In this document: one piece after another, positions 1 to 8,075 of the stretch
Position numbering within the stretch: the stretch's first letter is position 1
Layout: each line of letters begins with the position of its first letter
Assembly (NCBI RefSeq): GCF_025421775.1
Contig: NZ_JAOEFX010000003.1
Location: 434,001 to 498,000 of the forward strand
DNA: 64,000 nt
Reading direction: 5' to 3'
From: Paenarthrobacter aurescens
GTDB taxonomy: Bacteria; Actinomycetota; Actinomycetes; Actinomycetales; Micrococcaceae
Translations under genes and position numbers: made by a program
Notes under the pieces: generated by a model
What the model was told of the DNA's origin: nothing
The model's input: the letters and a program-made list of their open reading frames with translations, nothing else
The model's database searches: none

Positions 1-2
1 GA

Positions 3-338
3 TCCTTCTTCACCAACCCGATAGTGCCCGCCGATCGTGCCGCTGGGCTTCCGGAGAACGCACCCCGGTATCCCGCCGGCACCGACGGACTGGTGAAGCT
101 CTCCGCGGCCTGGCTGATCGACCAGGCTGGATTCGGCAAGGGCTTCGGCCTTGAGGAATCCAGTGTCTCGGGCGGCAGGGCATCCCTGTCCACCAAGCAC
201 ACTCTCGCCATCACCAACCGGGGCTCAGCCTCGGCCTCGGACATGGTGGCCATCGCGCGGGAGGTGAGGGCCGGCGTCGTCGAACGCTTTGGCATTGAGC
301 TGCACCCGGAACCGTTGCTGATTGGCGTCAGCCTCTAA
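3..338 (+). CDS. murB: UDP-N-acetylmuramate dehydrogenase, C-terminal part (5' end outside window)
   Basis: This is the 3' end of a gene cut by the window edge. The frame opens with SFFTNPI, the conserved MurB segment that carries the catalytic serine of the reductive half-reaction. It continues with KLSAAWLIDQAGF and the STKHTLAITNRG segment typical of the MurB C-terminal domain. MurB reduces UDP-GlcNAc-enolpyruvate to UDP-MurNAc with NADPH and FAD in the cytoplasm, the second committed step of peptidoglycan precursor synthesis. Only about 111 residues are present. The internal GTG at 24 is not a real start, because conserved MurB sequence lies upstream of it in frame. Its stop overlaps the stop of the next, oppositely oriented gene by a few bases. 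Confidence 0.93.
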   Translation, partial: SFFTNPIVPADRAAGLPENAPRYPAGTDGLVKLSAAWLIDQAGFGKGFGLEESSVSGGRASLSTKHTLAITNRGSASASDMVAIAREVRAGVVERFGIELHPEPLLIGVSL

Positions 339-814
339 CGCGTGCGCCGTTCGGCGATGGGCAGGACCTTGTTGAGCAGCAGGAACGTGAGCCCACAGCT
401 GACGGATCCCAACAGGAAGATCTGGCTGAAGGCGATGCTTTGCGGCGACGGACCGCTGGGCATGAACAGCCCGGCAGCAGCGAAACCGACCAAGCCCAGG
501 AGCATGACGATGGCTCCGAGCAGGAAGCTGCGGACCTGGGCCGCGGCAGCCGGATAAAACCAAGGTTCGGGGGCGTCGTCGTCGCGATCGGCCACGGTCT
601 GGGTGGCTGCAGCGGTTCCGATGAGCAGCGCGGCTGCGGCGGTTGCCACAAGGCTGACCGTTTGGATGGCCTGCATTGAGGGGGAGAGGCTCACCCCAGT
701 CCCCACCGCCACTATCAGCCCCGCGCCAAGCCCGACGAGCGTGCAGAACCAGCCGGCGGTAGCCAACCACCGGCTCATCGGCCGCACAAACGGAGCAAGA
801 TCACCAAAAAGCAT
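335..814 (-). CDS. small integral membrane protein, four predicted TM helices
   Basis: This 159-residue protein has no family I can name. Hydrophobic stretches at about residues 16-38, 49-70, 93-115 and 127-147 predict four transmembrane helices. A short charged loop (DRDDDAPEPW) separates the helix pairs and the tail is basic (ERRTR). The gene converges with murB and the two stops overlap. The ATG at 814 is preceded by TAGGAT with six bases between, which can be read either as a -10 box of a leaderless transcript or as an AGGA ribosome-binding site. It is divergent from the winged-helix gene at 900, so the 85-bp gap holds promoters for both. Function unknown. Confidence 0.75.
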   Translation of the reverse strand: MLFGDLAPFVRPMSRWLATAGWFCTLVGLGAGLIVAVGTGVSLSPSMQAIQTVSLVATAAAALLIGTAAATQTVADRDDDAPEPWFYPAAAAQVRSFLLGAIVMLLGLVGFAAAGLFMPSGPSPQSIAFSQIFLLGSVSCGLTFLLLNKVLPIAERRTR

Positions 815-899
815 GAACTCATCCTAGGATCTGCTGCTGGGTGACGGCTGGGAGGCGCGGCAAGGTTCCCTGTGCTCGTCGGCCCTTTTAGGATGAAGC

Positions 900-2033
900 A
901 TGCCTGCAGCCCAGATGAGTCTCAGTCCGCGCGTCATGGGCCGATTGCGGCTCGCCAGCCAGGGGTTGTTGGGCGGCGGCTTTCCCACAGTGCCGGACGC
1001 AGTCCGTTGGATGACTGCCATGCAGGCCCAGGATCTCGGCTCGGCCCTCTGGGCGGTGGGGCAGCGCGTGCCGGGAACGGCCGCCTCGGATGTCCGGGCA
1101 GCCCTCGACGCCGGTACAGTGGTCCGTTCGTGGCCCATGCGCGGGACGCTGCACCTGCTCGCGCCGGAAGACCTCCGCTGGATTCTGGGCATCACCAGTG
1201 AGCGCCTGATGAATTTGGTGGCGGGCCGGCACCGCGAGCTCGCCATCACTCCGGACGACATCAACCATTGCCGGGACATCGCCTTCAAAACCACGGAGGT
1301 CCTCAAAGAATCCGAGGGCGCACCCGGCGCAACCCGGGAGCAGCTGTTCCAGGCGTTTGAGGAGGCCGGCCAGATCACCAAGGCCCAGCGGGGAATCCAC
1401 TTGCTGGGGAGCCTGTGCCAGCGTGCGTTGCTTGTCCAAGGACCCATGGCGGTGACCGACGGAAAAGTGGGCGTGCAGCAATTGTTCGTGCCGTTCGACG
1501 AGTGGATTCCGGACTCGAGGAACCTTGGCCGCGAGGAGGGGATTGCAGAGCTCCTGTTCCGCTACCTTCGGAGCCACGGCCCGGCCACCATCAAGGATTT
1601 TTCGTGGTGGTCCCAGGTCCCGCTCACGGAGGCGAGGACAGCCCTCAAGGGCATCCAGGATCGCCTGGTTGAGCTGCAGTTTGGCGGCGCCAGCTACTGG
1701 CTCTCGCCCGAAACAGCAGCAATGCTCGACGACGGGGTCCCCGGTTCCCGCTCGCTGCTGGCACTCCCCGGGTTCGACGAATACCTGCTCGGTTACCAGG
1801 ACAGGAGCCTGGTCCTCGCCCCCGGGCACGCAGAGTTGGTAGTGCCGGGCAAGAACGGTGTCTTCAAGCGCATCATGGTGTCCGGTGGAGAAGTCGTGGG
1901 AACGTGGGCACGGACTGCCAACGGCAAGACGGCAGGCGTCGCGGCCGAGCCCTTCACGGGTCAGCTTGGTCCGGCTGCTGAGCGCTCGTTCCAAGCCCAA
2001 GGGCGCGCCTACCTGAAGTTCATGGCTGGCTAG
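900..2033 (+). CDS. AlkZ-like winged-helix DNA-binding protein (HTH_42 family)
   Basis: This 377-residue protein resembles the HTH_42/AlkZ family, which includes the Streptomyces DNA glycosylase AlkZ that unhooks azinomycin crosslinks, and the related E. coli YcaQ. Residues 35-45 (VRWMTAMQAQD) contain the QxQ motif (Q42, Q44) that is catalytic in AlkZ. Residues around 80-90 (WPMRGTLHLL) match the conserved family block, and the C-terminal third (PGFDEYLLGYQDR) is also characteristic. A role in repair of alkylated or crosslinked DNA is an inference from the family; no biosynthetic cluster is nearby. TAGGAT lies five bases before the ATG. The gene converges with asd and a long hairpin separates the two. 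Confidence 0.8.
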   Translation: MPAAQMSLSPRVMGRLRLASQGLLGGGFPTVPDAVRWMTAMQAQDLGSALWAVGQRVPGTAASDVRAALDAGTVVRSWPMRGTLHLLAPEDLRWILGITSERLMNLVAGRHRELAITPDDINHCRDIAFKTTEVLKESEGAPGATREQLFQAFEEAGQITKAQRGIHLLGSLCQRALLVQGPMAVTDGKVGVQQLFVPFDEWIPDSRNLGREEGIAELLFRYLRSHGPATIKDFSWWSQVPLTEARTALKGIQDRLVELQFGGASYWLSPETAAMLDDGVPGSRSLLALPGFDEYLLGYQDRSLVLAPGHAELVVPGKNGVFKRIMVSGGEVVGTWARTANGKTAGVAAEPFTGQLGPAAERSFQAQGRAYLKFMAG

Positions 2034-2042
2034 GCGGCCCTC

Positions 2043-2102
2043 AACGTGGCTGACCCGCTGTTCCGTCGCAGTTCAGCAACGGGACAGCGGGTCAGCGACG
2101 TT
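2043..2102. terminator. bidirectional hairpin between convergent genes
   Basis: The arms at 2049-2065 and 2080-2096 pair over 17 bases with one G-T pair, and the stem continues for five more pairs after one mismatch. It sits between the stops of the winged-helix gene (2033) and asd (2116), so it can serve both. There is no long T tract on either side. Confidence 0.7.
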
Positions 2103-2115
2103 CCAAGGGCAGAGC

Positions 2116-3258
2116 TTAGAGCTTGCCCGTCACGATGTTGAGCATGCGGCGCAGCGGCTCGGCTGCACCCCAGAGGAGTTGGTCGCCCACAGTGAAGGCG
2201 CTGATGTACTCAGGACCCATTTCGAGCTTCCGGATACGGCCCACGGGGATGTCCAGGGTGCCGGATGCTGCCACAGGGGTCAGGTCCGCCATGGAGGCTT
2301 CCTTGGTGTTGGGAACAACCTTGGCCCACTCGTTGTCCTTGGCCAGGAGGCTCTCGATTTCAGTCACAGACAGGTCTTCGCGCAGTTTGAGCGTGAGGGC
2401 CTGGGAGTGCGAACGCATGGCGCCGATGCGGATACACAGGCCGTCCATGGCGATGTGGTCCTTGCCGGCAGTGCCGTTTCCGGTGCCGAGGATCTTGTTG
2501 GTCTCCACGCCGGCCTTCCACTCTTCCTTGGACTGGCCGTTGCCCAGATCGGCATCGATCCAAGGGATGAGGGAACCGGCCAGCGGCACGCCGAACTGGG
2601 TGGCGTCCACGCCGGTGCGTTGGGCTGCGAGGACCTTGTGGTCGATTTCGAGGATGGCCGACGCAGGATCGTCCAGTTCGCTGCTGACCTCGTTGTTGAG
2701 GGTGCCGAACTGGTTCAGGAGCTCGCGCATATGCCGCGCGCCGCCACCGGAAGCCGCCTGGTACGTCATGGACGTACCCCATTCGACCAAGTTGTTCTTG
2801 AACAGGCCACCGAGGCCCATCAACATGCAGGAAACCGTACAGTTGCCGCCGATGAAGTCCTTCACGCCGCCGGACAGGCCGGCATCGATGACGTCGCGGT
2901 TGATGGGGTCCAGCACAATGATGGAGTCGTCGTTCATGCGCAATGTGGACGCAGCATCGATCCAGAGGCCGTCCCAGCCGCGGCTGCGAAGTTCGCCGTG
3001 GACCTGCTTGGTGTAGTCGCCGCCCTGGGCGGTGACAATAATTGGCAGCTTGGCAAGCGTCTCAATATCGAACGCATCCTCGAGCTTGCCTGCCCCATCA
3101 GCGAAGGACGGGGCGGCACCTCCTGCGTTCGAGGTGGAGAAAAATACCGGGTTGATGTTGGCGAAGTCGTTTTCGTCCTGCATGCGCTGCATCAGGACGG
3201 AGCCGACCATGCCACGCCAACCGACCAGTCCTACGGACGGATTAGCTGCTGTAGTCAT
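2116..3258 (-). CDS. asd: aspartate-semialdehyde dehydrogenase
   Basis: This 380-residue enzyme reduces aspartyl-4-phosphate to aspartate semialdehyde with NADPH, the branch point to lysine/DAP, methionine, threonine and isoleucine. The nucleotide-binding loop is [11 protein letters not shown] near residue 10. The catalytic cysteine is C140 in GGNCTVS, and [11 protein letters not shown] carries the catalytic histidine. Length and motifs fit the E. coli-type Asd (about 367 residues) rather than the shorter (about 345-residue) form common in Mycobacterium and Streptomyces. The ATG at 3258 is preceded by TAGACT (3265-3270) with six bases between and only a weak GGGGA ribosome-binding site, so the transcript may be leaderless. 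asd follows the thyA-folA operon on the same strand after 106 bp, probably with its own promoter. Confidence 0.96.
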   Translation of the reverse strand: MTTAANPSVGLVGWRGMVGSVLMQRMQDENDFANINPVFFSTSNAGGAAPSFADGAGKLEDAFDIETLAKLPIIVTAQGGDYTKQVHGELRSRGWDGLWIDAASTLRMNDDSIIVLDPINRDVIDAGLSGGVKDFIGGNCTVSCMLMGLGGLFKNNLVEWGTSMTYQAASGGGARHMRELLNQFGTLNNEVSSELDDPASAILEIDHKVLAAQRTGVDATQFGVPLAGSLIPWIDADLGNGQSKEEWKAGVETNKILGTGNGTAGKDHIAMDGLCIRIGAMRSHSQALTLKLREDLSVTEIESLLAKDNEWAKVVPNTKEASMADLTPVAASGTLDIPVGRIRKLEMGPEYISAFTVGDQLLWGAAEPLRRMLNIVTGKL

Positions 3259-3364
3259 TCCCCAAGTCTAAACTTTCGGGACGCAGAGCCGCTGTTGGTT
3301 ACGTCACGACCGGAACGTACGACGGCGGCATTCGCCACAGCGCTCCGTCATCCGACCGCAGAGG

Positions 3365-3586
3365 CTACTGGCCGGCGTCGGGCTCTTGCAGCAAAAGTGC
3401 TTTGCGCTTGCGCAAGGCGAAGAACGCGCCAAACGTGAACACCTGCGTAACAACGATCAGGACGACAATCCCCGCAATGCGGTTGCCGCCCAGAATCATG
3501 GTCAGTCCCACAATGGCCGAAATCAGCGCGAACAGCGGCAGCAGCATATAGCCCAGCACGAACAGGGTTTCAGGTTTCTTCAGCAT
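3365..3586 (-). CDS. small two-TM membrane protein at the end of the folA operon
   Basis: This 73-residue protein has two hydrophobic segments, about residues 8-32 and 37-57, and a basic cytoplasmic-type tail (RKRKALLLQEP). AGGA lies about eight bases before the ATG at 3586. It starts ten bases after the folA stop on the same strand, so it is almost certainly the last gene of the thyA-folA operon. I cannot assign a function. Similar short two-helix proteins are common in actinobacteria without known roles. Confidence 0.75.
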   Translation of the reverse strand: MLKKPETLFVLGYMLLPLFALISAIVGLTMILGGNRIAGIVVLIVVTQVFTFGAFFALRKRKALLLQEPDAGQ

Positions 3587-3596
3587 GCAGGCTTTC

Positions 3597-4196
3597 CTAG
3601 CTTTCTGACCGGCGCCACGTGGTGAACCGGTAGTTTGTGCCGTTCTTGGCGGTCAGCCAGCCCTCGGCCGGCGCCACTGTGTCAAAGGTCCACTCATCAC
3701 CAAGCTCGGGAGCATAGGTGTCGCCCTCCACATCGGTGTCAATGATGGTGATGACCGCCAGGTTGGCGATACCCATGGACTGGCGATAAATTTCGCCGCC
3801 GCCAACGATCCACACCTTCTGGCCGCCAGGGGCGAATTGCGACTCCAGCAGTGCGGCATCCAGGGAGGAAACCACGACGGCGCCTTCCGCCTCGGGCGTG
3901 GACGCCCACTCTTCGTTGCGGGTCACCACAATGTTGGTGCGGCCCGGGAGCGGACGGTACTTTTCCGGGAATGACTCCCACGTCCTGCGGCCCATGATCA
4001 CGGGGTGTCCCGTGGTGATCTGGCTGAAGTGCTTCATGTCTTCAGGCAGGTGCCACGGCATGGCGCCATCCTTGCCGATCACGCCGGATCTGGTCTGAGC
4101 CCAGATCATGCCGATGCCCGTCATTTTGGCAGCGGTTTCCTGGGTGAAAAGGACGCCGGGGAGCTGGGCCGGAACGTCGGAAGACGAAGTGCTCAT
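3597..4196 (-). CDS. folA: dihydrofolate reductase
   Basis: This 199-residue enzyme reduces dihydrofolate to tetrahydrofolate with NADPH, regenerating the cofactor oxidised by thymidylate synthase. The core [21 protein letters not shown], the catalytic acidic residue in LPEDMKHF, and the NADPH-binding GRRTWESFP and VGGGEIYR blocks are all present. The start chosen at 4196 overlaps the thyA stop by four bases (ATGA), which indicates translational coupling. It gives an N-terminal extension of about 24 residues before MTGIGMIWA that typical bacterial DHFRs lack. The alternative start at that second methionine has no ribosome-binding site. Confidence 0.95.
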   Translation of the reverse strand: MSTSSSDVPAQLPGVLFTQETAAKMTGIGMIWAQTRSGVIGKDGAMPWHLPEDMKHFSQITTGHPVIMGRRTWESFPEKYRPLPGRTNIVVTRNEEWASTPEAEGAVVVSSLDAALLESQFAPGGQKVWIVGGGEIYRQSMGIANLAVITIIDTDVEGDTYAPELGDEWTFDTVAPAEGWLTAKNGTNYRFTTWRRSES

Positions 4197-4996
4197 ACCG
4201 CGATCGGGGCCTTGATGGTGGGGTGGTGGCGGTAGTCCACAACCTCGAAGTCGTCCAGTGTGTAGTCGAAGATCGAGTCCGGCTTCCTGAGGATCTTCAG
4301 CTGCGGGTACTCGTACGGTTCGCGGCTGAGCTGCTCGGCAACCTGCTCCACGTGGTTGTCGTAGACGTGGACGTCGCCGCCGGTCCAGACGAATTCGCCG
4401 GGCTCGAGTCCCAGCTGCTGGGCAACCATGCGGGTGAGCAGGGCGTACGAGGCAATGTTGAAGGGGACGCCCAGGAACGTGTCCGCGGAGCGCTGGTACA
4501 GCTGGCAGGACAGTTTGCCGTCCGCAACGTAAAACTGGAAGAACGCGTGGCACGGGGGAAGCGCCATGTCCTTAAGCTCGGACACGTTCCATGCGGACAC
4601 AATGTGCCGGCGCGAATCGGGGTTGGCTGCCAGGCTGGTCATGACCTCGGAGATCTGGTCGATGTGGCCGCCGTCGGGGGTGGGCCAACTGCGCCACTGG
4701 ACGCCATACACGGGACCGAGTTCGCCGTCGGCATCCGCCCATTCGTCCCAGATGGAGACCCCTTGGTCCTGCATCCATTTCACGTTCGAGTCGCCGCGCA
4801 GGAACCACAGGAGCTCTACTGCAACGGACTTGAAGTGGACCCGCTTGGTGGTGATCAGCGGGAAACTCCCGGCAAGGTCGAACCTCAACTGACGGCCAAA
4901 AACGCTGCGCGTTCCGGTTCCGGTGCGGTCCGACTTGTGCGTGCCGTTGGCCATGACGTCGCGCAGGAGGTCTTCATAAGGGGTGGGGATGCTCAC
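4193..4996 (-). CDS. thyA: thymidylate synthase (ThyA type)
   Basis: This 267-residue enzyme methylates dUMP to dTMP using methylenetetrahydrofolate as carbon donor and reductant. The dUMP-phosphate arginine segment ([10 protein letters not shown]) and the catalytic Cys149 in [12 protein letters not shown] are present, as are the [19 protein letters not shown] block and the C-terminal KAPIAV. Length matches E. coli ThyA (264). The start is GTG at 4996, overlapping the stop of the GntR regulator by four bases (GTGA); folA then overlaps thyA by four. The thymidylate cycle is therefore produced from one message together with a transcription factor and a membrane protein. Confidence 0.97.
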   Translation of the reverse strand: MSIPTPYEDLLRDVMANGTHKSDRTGTGTRSVFGRQLRFDLAGSFPLITTKRVHFKSVAVELLWFLRGDSNVKWMQDQGVSIWDEWADADGELGPVYGVQWRSWPTPDGGHIDQISEVMTSLAANPDSRRHIVSAWNVSELKDMALPPCHAFFQFYVADGKLSCQLYQRSADTFLGVPFNIASYALLTRMVAQQLGLEPGEFVWTGGDVHVYDNHVEQVAEQLSREPYEYPQLKILRKPDSIFDYTLDDFEVVDYRHHPTIKAPIAV

Positions 4997-5385
4997 GAGT
5001 CCAGCTTACTTGCCAACCTTCCTCGAAGGAGATCAATGAGCGTTTCGTCACTCACCCTCGCGTCGCGTGCGGTCCGAATCAAGCCGTCGACGGCGGATAT
5101 CACCGCCGCGTCCGCGCGAACAGTGCCGTCCGGCGCCTGAGGCGGGCCGACGACGATGGTCCCGTTCCGCCGTCGTGATTCGATCAATCCCTGCTGCTCG
5201 AGTTCTTTGTAGGCGCGGGCCACGGTGCCGGCGGCGATGCCCAGGTCCGCGGCCAAACTGCGGACTGTGGGCAGTCGGCTTCCGGGTTCCAGCAGGCCGA
5301 CGGATATCAGAGAACTGAGCTGCCGGCGGATCTGCTCATACGGCGGGACGGGATCCGATAGGTCCACCGTGATCCCGGCAGTCAT
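4993..5385 (-). CDS. GntR-family regulator, YtrA-type (short)
   Basis: This 130-residue protein carries an N-terminal winged helix ([50 protein letters not shown]). Only about 50 residues follow, with no FadR or HutC effector domain. This length and layout match the YtrA subfamily of GntR repressors, which usually control neighbouring transporter genes and their own operon by binding a palindrome in the promoter. The start at 5385 overlaps the stop of the 548-residue membrane protein by four bases (ATGA), and its own stop overlaps thyA (GTGA). A longer frame upstream is spurious. It probably binds the inverted repeat at 7047-7070. Confidence 0.88.
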   Translation of the reverse strand: MTAGITVDLSDPVPPYEQIRRQLSSLISVGLLEPGSRLPTVRSLAADLGIAAGTVARAYKELEQQGLIESRRRNGTIVVGPPQAPDGTVRADAAVISAVDGLIRTARDARVSDETLIDLLRGRLASKLDS

Positions 5386-7028
5386 TGTGCGTGCTCTCCT
5401 TGCTTGGCAGGCTGGCCACGGGGGATGGTCCGGAACAGGCTCCGCACCGGCGTCACGGCGACGATGACCGCGATGACGGCCAGGACCATGCCGATCGTGG
5501 GGAGTGGGCTGGGGCCGATCGGATCCGGTCCAGACGCGGACGGGAACACTCCGTACCAGGCGTTGCCGGTACTGATCAGCAGCACGGCGGCCTGCCCCAG
5601 GCAATACGCTGCCAAGGTCCGGACGATCCTGTACATGCTGATGGCCCGGAGCGCGGTGTCCAGCCCTGCGTTGCCGCCCGTTTCGCGGATACCACGACGG
5701 CGGCGCACGGCAAGGATTGCTCCGGCGCCGGCCAGCGCGACCACCACGGAGACGAGAACCGCTGCCGGCCAGACCTTGGGCCCAAATGGCTGCACCTCGC
5801 CGGCCACAGCGAAGGCAACGGCCACGGCCAGTACCAGGCTGCTGCCGATCGCAAAGGAAAGCAGACCCTTGGAGACGGGTTGCCGCGGCCACTCTTTGGG
5901 AGCGTCGGACGACCCGTAGTTTTTGGCGGTCAGGAGCTCGCCCGCAGCGATGGCGGCCAAGAGAACCACTGCCACCAAGCCGACCATGGATGGAAAAGCC
6001 CAGGTTTCAGGGGGTCTCCCCGGGAGGAGGATCGCGGCGAAACCCGCCACCAGCGCCAGCCCGCCCAGCATGCCCAGTGCTGCTCCGATCGAAATGCTGA
6101 GCCGCGCAGCCCGGTGGGTTCGGGGATCGGCGCGGAGCGTGGCGGCACTCGTGGTCTTGGTGGCCTTGAGCAGCGACGGCAGTTCGGGAACCCGCCACCA
6201 CCACATCATGAGGAGCAGCACCATGTTGATGAGTCCCAGCACGTTGAACCAGGACGACTGCCACATCACGCCGGGTGCCGGCTGTGATGCGAAGTTGCCG
6301 GCGACGGTGGCAAGCCCGGCAGCGATGGTTGCCACTGTCCGTAGCAGCCGGTTAGTGGCTATTGTCCGGAGCGTTCGGTTGTCATCGCCGTCAAGCGTTT
6401 CCAATTGGCGACGCCGGGCAATAAGGAGGAGCACCAGCCACGTTCCCATGGCCAGGACCAGCAAGGACCCGCCGAGCCATAGGGCCAGTTCCAGGCCCGG
6501 AATCCGGCCGTCCTGCCCTTGGCCCATATAGCCGTTGTCCACAGGGGGCTCCAGGCCCGGTGGCGTAGGCGGGACCGGGGCGTGTGCCGGCAAGGCTGCG
6601 ATCCAAGCGATGGCCAAAGCTGCGTAGCCGAAGATGGCAGCCGTGGTCCAAGCAAGTTTGCGGGGAAGGAAGTCCCCGATCCTCCGGACCTTCAGTTCTG
6701 CGTAACGGCGTGGTGCCTTCGGCGCGGGGTAACTCAGCTGACCGAGCGCGTGGACGGCCAGGCTGGCAACGATCGGCCAGGCGAGTGCGTTGGCGATCTG
6801 GTCCGGAGTTGCAGGAGCGCTTGATCCCAGGGGATTCGCCCGGATGATTCCGGCGCTCATGGCACCCTGCAGGGAACTGGCCATCCAACCAATGATGCCC
6901 ACCCAGAGTCCGTGTGAGGCTACGGATTGGGCATCCGGCTTGGACCAGACCTGCATCCGGAGGAACAAGTACACGATGATGGCACCGACTACCGGTCCCA
7001 GGAAATACATTGTTGGCAGAACGACCAC
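5382..7028 (-). CDS. large polytopic membrane protein, first gene of the GntR-thyA-folA operon
   Basis: This 548-residue protein has roughly twelve hydrophobic segments, a proline-rich outer loop near residues 145-175 (PAHAPVPPTPPGLEPP) and charged loops between helix groups (ARRRQLETLDGDDN, VRRRRGIRETG). I do not recognise a named family and see no ABC ATPase, although YtrA regulators are usually linked to ABC transporters. The start is GTG at 7028 with GGGGG seven bases upstream. The methionine at residue 7 is an alternative. It heads the operon and is the gene closest to the palindromic operator, so it is the likely primary regulated target. Function unknown. Confidence 0.8.
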   Translation of the reverse strand: MVVLPTMYFLGPVVGAIIVYLFLRMQVWSKPDAQSVASHGLWVGIIGWMASSLQGAMSAGIIRANPLGSSAPATPDQIANALAWPIVASLAVHALGQLSYPAPKAPRRYAELKVRRIGDFLPRKLAWTTAAIFGYAALAIAWIAALPAHAPVPPTPPGLEPPVDNGYMGQGQDGRIPGLELALWLGGSLLVLAMGTWLVLLLIARRRQLETLDGDDNRTLRTIATNRLLRTVATIAAGLATVAGNFASQPAPGVMWQSSWFNVLGLINMVLLLMMWWWRVPELPSLLKATKTTSAATLRADPRTHRAARLSISIGAALGMLGGLALVAGFAAILLPGRPPETWAFPSMVGLVAVVLLAAIAAGELLTAKNYGSSDAPKEWPRQPVSKGLLSFAIGSSLVLAVAVAFAVAGEVQPFGPKVWPAAVLVSVVVALAGAGAILAVRRRRGIRETGGNAGLDTALRAISMYRIVRTLAAYCLGQAAVLLISTGNAWYGVFPSASGPDPIGPSPLPTIGMVLAVIAVIVAVTPVRSLFRTIPRGQPAKQGEHAQ

Positions 7029-7046
7029 GGCAAGACCCCCACATCT

Positions 7047-7070
7047 TTTGTATCAAACTACTGATACAAA
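7047..7070. promoter_or_regulatory. perfect inverted repeat, probable GntR/YtrA operator
   Basis: TTTGTATCA at 7047-7055 and TGATACAAA at 7062-7070 form perfect nine-base arms around a six-base spacer. It lies 18-42 bases upstream of the GTG of the 548-residue membrane protein, where it would overlap the promoter of the operon that includes the GntR gene. Sharply AT-rich DNA in a GC-rich region supports a regulatory role. Binding by the encoded regulator is inferred. Confidence 0.75.
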
Positions 7071-7097
7071 GCTGTGAGGGTCAAGCCGCTTATGGCA

Positions 7098-8066
7098 TCA
7101 GTCGTCGAAAGGCTTGACCTGTTCCACGGACACAATCTTGCGTTCGGATCCCCGTGCCACCTGGCAAACGATCACTTCGCCGGGCGAGAGATACGGGTCG
7201 GCAACAGGAAGCAGGGCACGCAGGGCCTGGGACATATGCTGGCCCAACTGCTTCAACGCCGTGGGCAACGCCGGTCGATGGGTGCACACCGCGATGGCCA
7301 CCTGCTTGTCGAACAAGGCCTCAACGGCTGCAGCGGTCTTCTTGGGAGAGCGTTGGTGGTTGTGCTCCGTGAGGGCCTCCACCAGTTTCACCTTGGCCCC
7401 GCTGGCCTTGGCGTATGGCGCGATAGTGGCAACACAACGCGTCCAGGGGCTGGTGACCACGCGTTGCGGCTTCCACACTTCCAGAAGACGCTGGACAGCA
7501 ACCGCCTGGCGCTGGCCCGTGGCTGCCAGGGGCCGGTCGCCCTCGGCCTTGGTCCACGAGGACCGGGGCTTCGCCTTGGCGTGGCGGATCAGCACCAGCG
7601 GCCAGGTGTCCAACTCGCCGCGGACGTGGGCCTTCCCGAGGTATTCGAGTGGCTCCACATCCGTAGGGTTGCTCAGGAAAGAGGCCGCACGGTCAGGGCT
7701 GCACCACATGACACTGTCTACCTCTTTGCCGTCCGGCTTCAGCTGTGCTCCGTTGACCTTGACGGCCCAGTACCGGACCACCTTCAAACCGGCGGCTACA
7801 TGGTAGTGAATCGCCGGGAGCGGTATGCCCAGCGGAGCCTGGAGGCCAATCTCTTCCCACACTTCACGGGCCCCGCACTCGGGAACCGTTTCGCCGGCGT
7901 CGAGTTTTCCTTTGGGCCACGACCAATCGTCGTAACGCGGACGGTGGATCAGGAGAACCTCAAGGGCACCCTTGTTGATCCGCCAGGGAATGGCGCCGGC
8001 GGCTATAACGGCCACCGGCTCGCCGGGGTGGTCTGATTGATCCGCCACGGGGGTATCGCTGTTCAA
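7098..8066 (-). CDS. mutT1: MutT1-type Nudix hydrolase fused to a SixA-like histidine phosphatase
   Basis: This 322-residue protein has two domains. Residues 15-145 are a Nudix hydrolase with a complete Nudix box at residues 53-75 (key residues G53, the R-E-x2-E-E core, G74). Residues 157-322 are a histidine phosphatase with the RHAKA motif (H162 the phosphoacceptor), like SixA. The same two-domain order occurs in mycobacterial MutT1, which degrades 8-oxo-GTP, 8-oxo-dGTP and diadenosine polyphosphates. The TTG start at 8066 is supported by GAGGA five bases upstream. It follows ppk after nine bases on the same strand, and the ppk-mutT1 linkage is also known in mycobacteria. Confidence 0.9.
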   Translation of the reverse strand: MNSDTPVADQSDHPGEPVAVIAAGAIPWRINKGALEVLLIHRPRYDDWSWPKGKLDAGETVPECGAREVWEEIGLQAPLGIPLPAIHYHVAAGLKVVRYWAVKVNGAQLKPDGKEVDSVMWCSPDRAASFLSNPTDVEPLEYLGKAHVRGELDTWPLVLIRHAKAKPRSSWTKAEGDRPLAATGQRQAVAVQRLLEVWKPQRVVTSPWTRCVATIAPYAKASGAKVKLVEALTEHNHQRSPKKTAAAVEALFDKQVAIAVCTHRPALPTALKQLGQHMSQALRALLPVADPYLSPGEVIVCQVARGSERKIVSVEQVKPFDD

Positions 8067-8075
8067 GTGGTTCCT

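Noticed and set aside
2179..3438. 419-codon plus-strand frame opposite asd
   Set aside because: It is fully antisense to the well-conserved asd gene and its translation has no family features.
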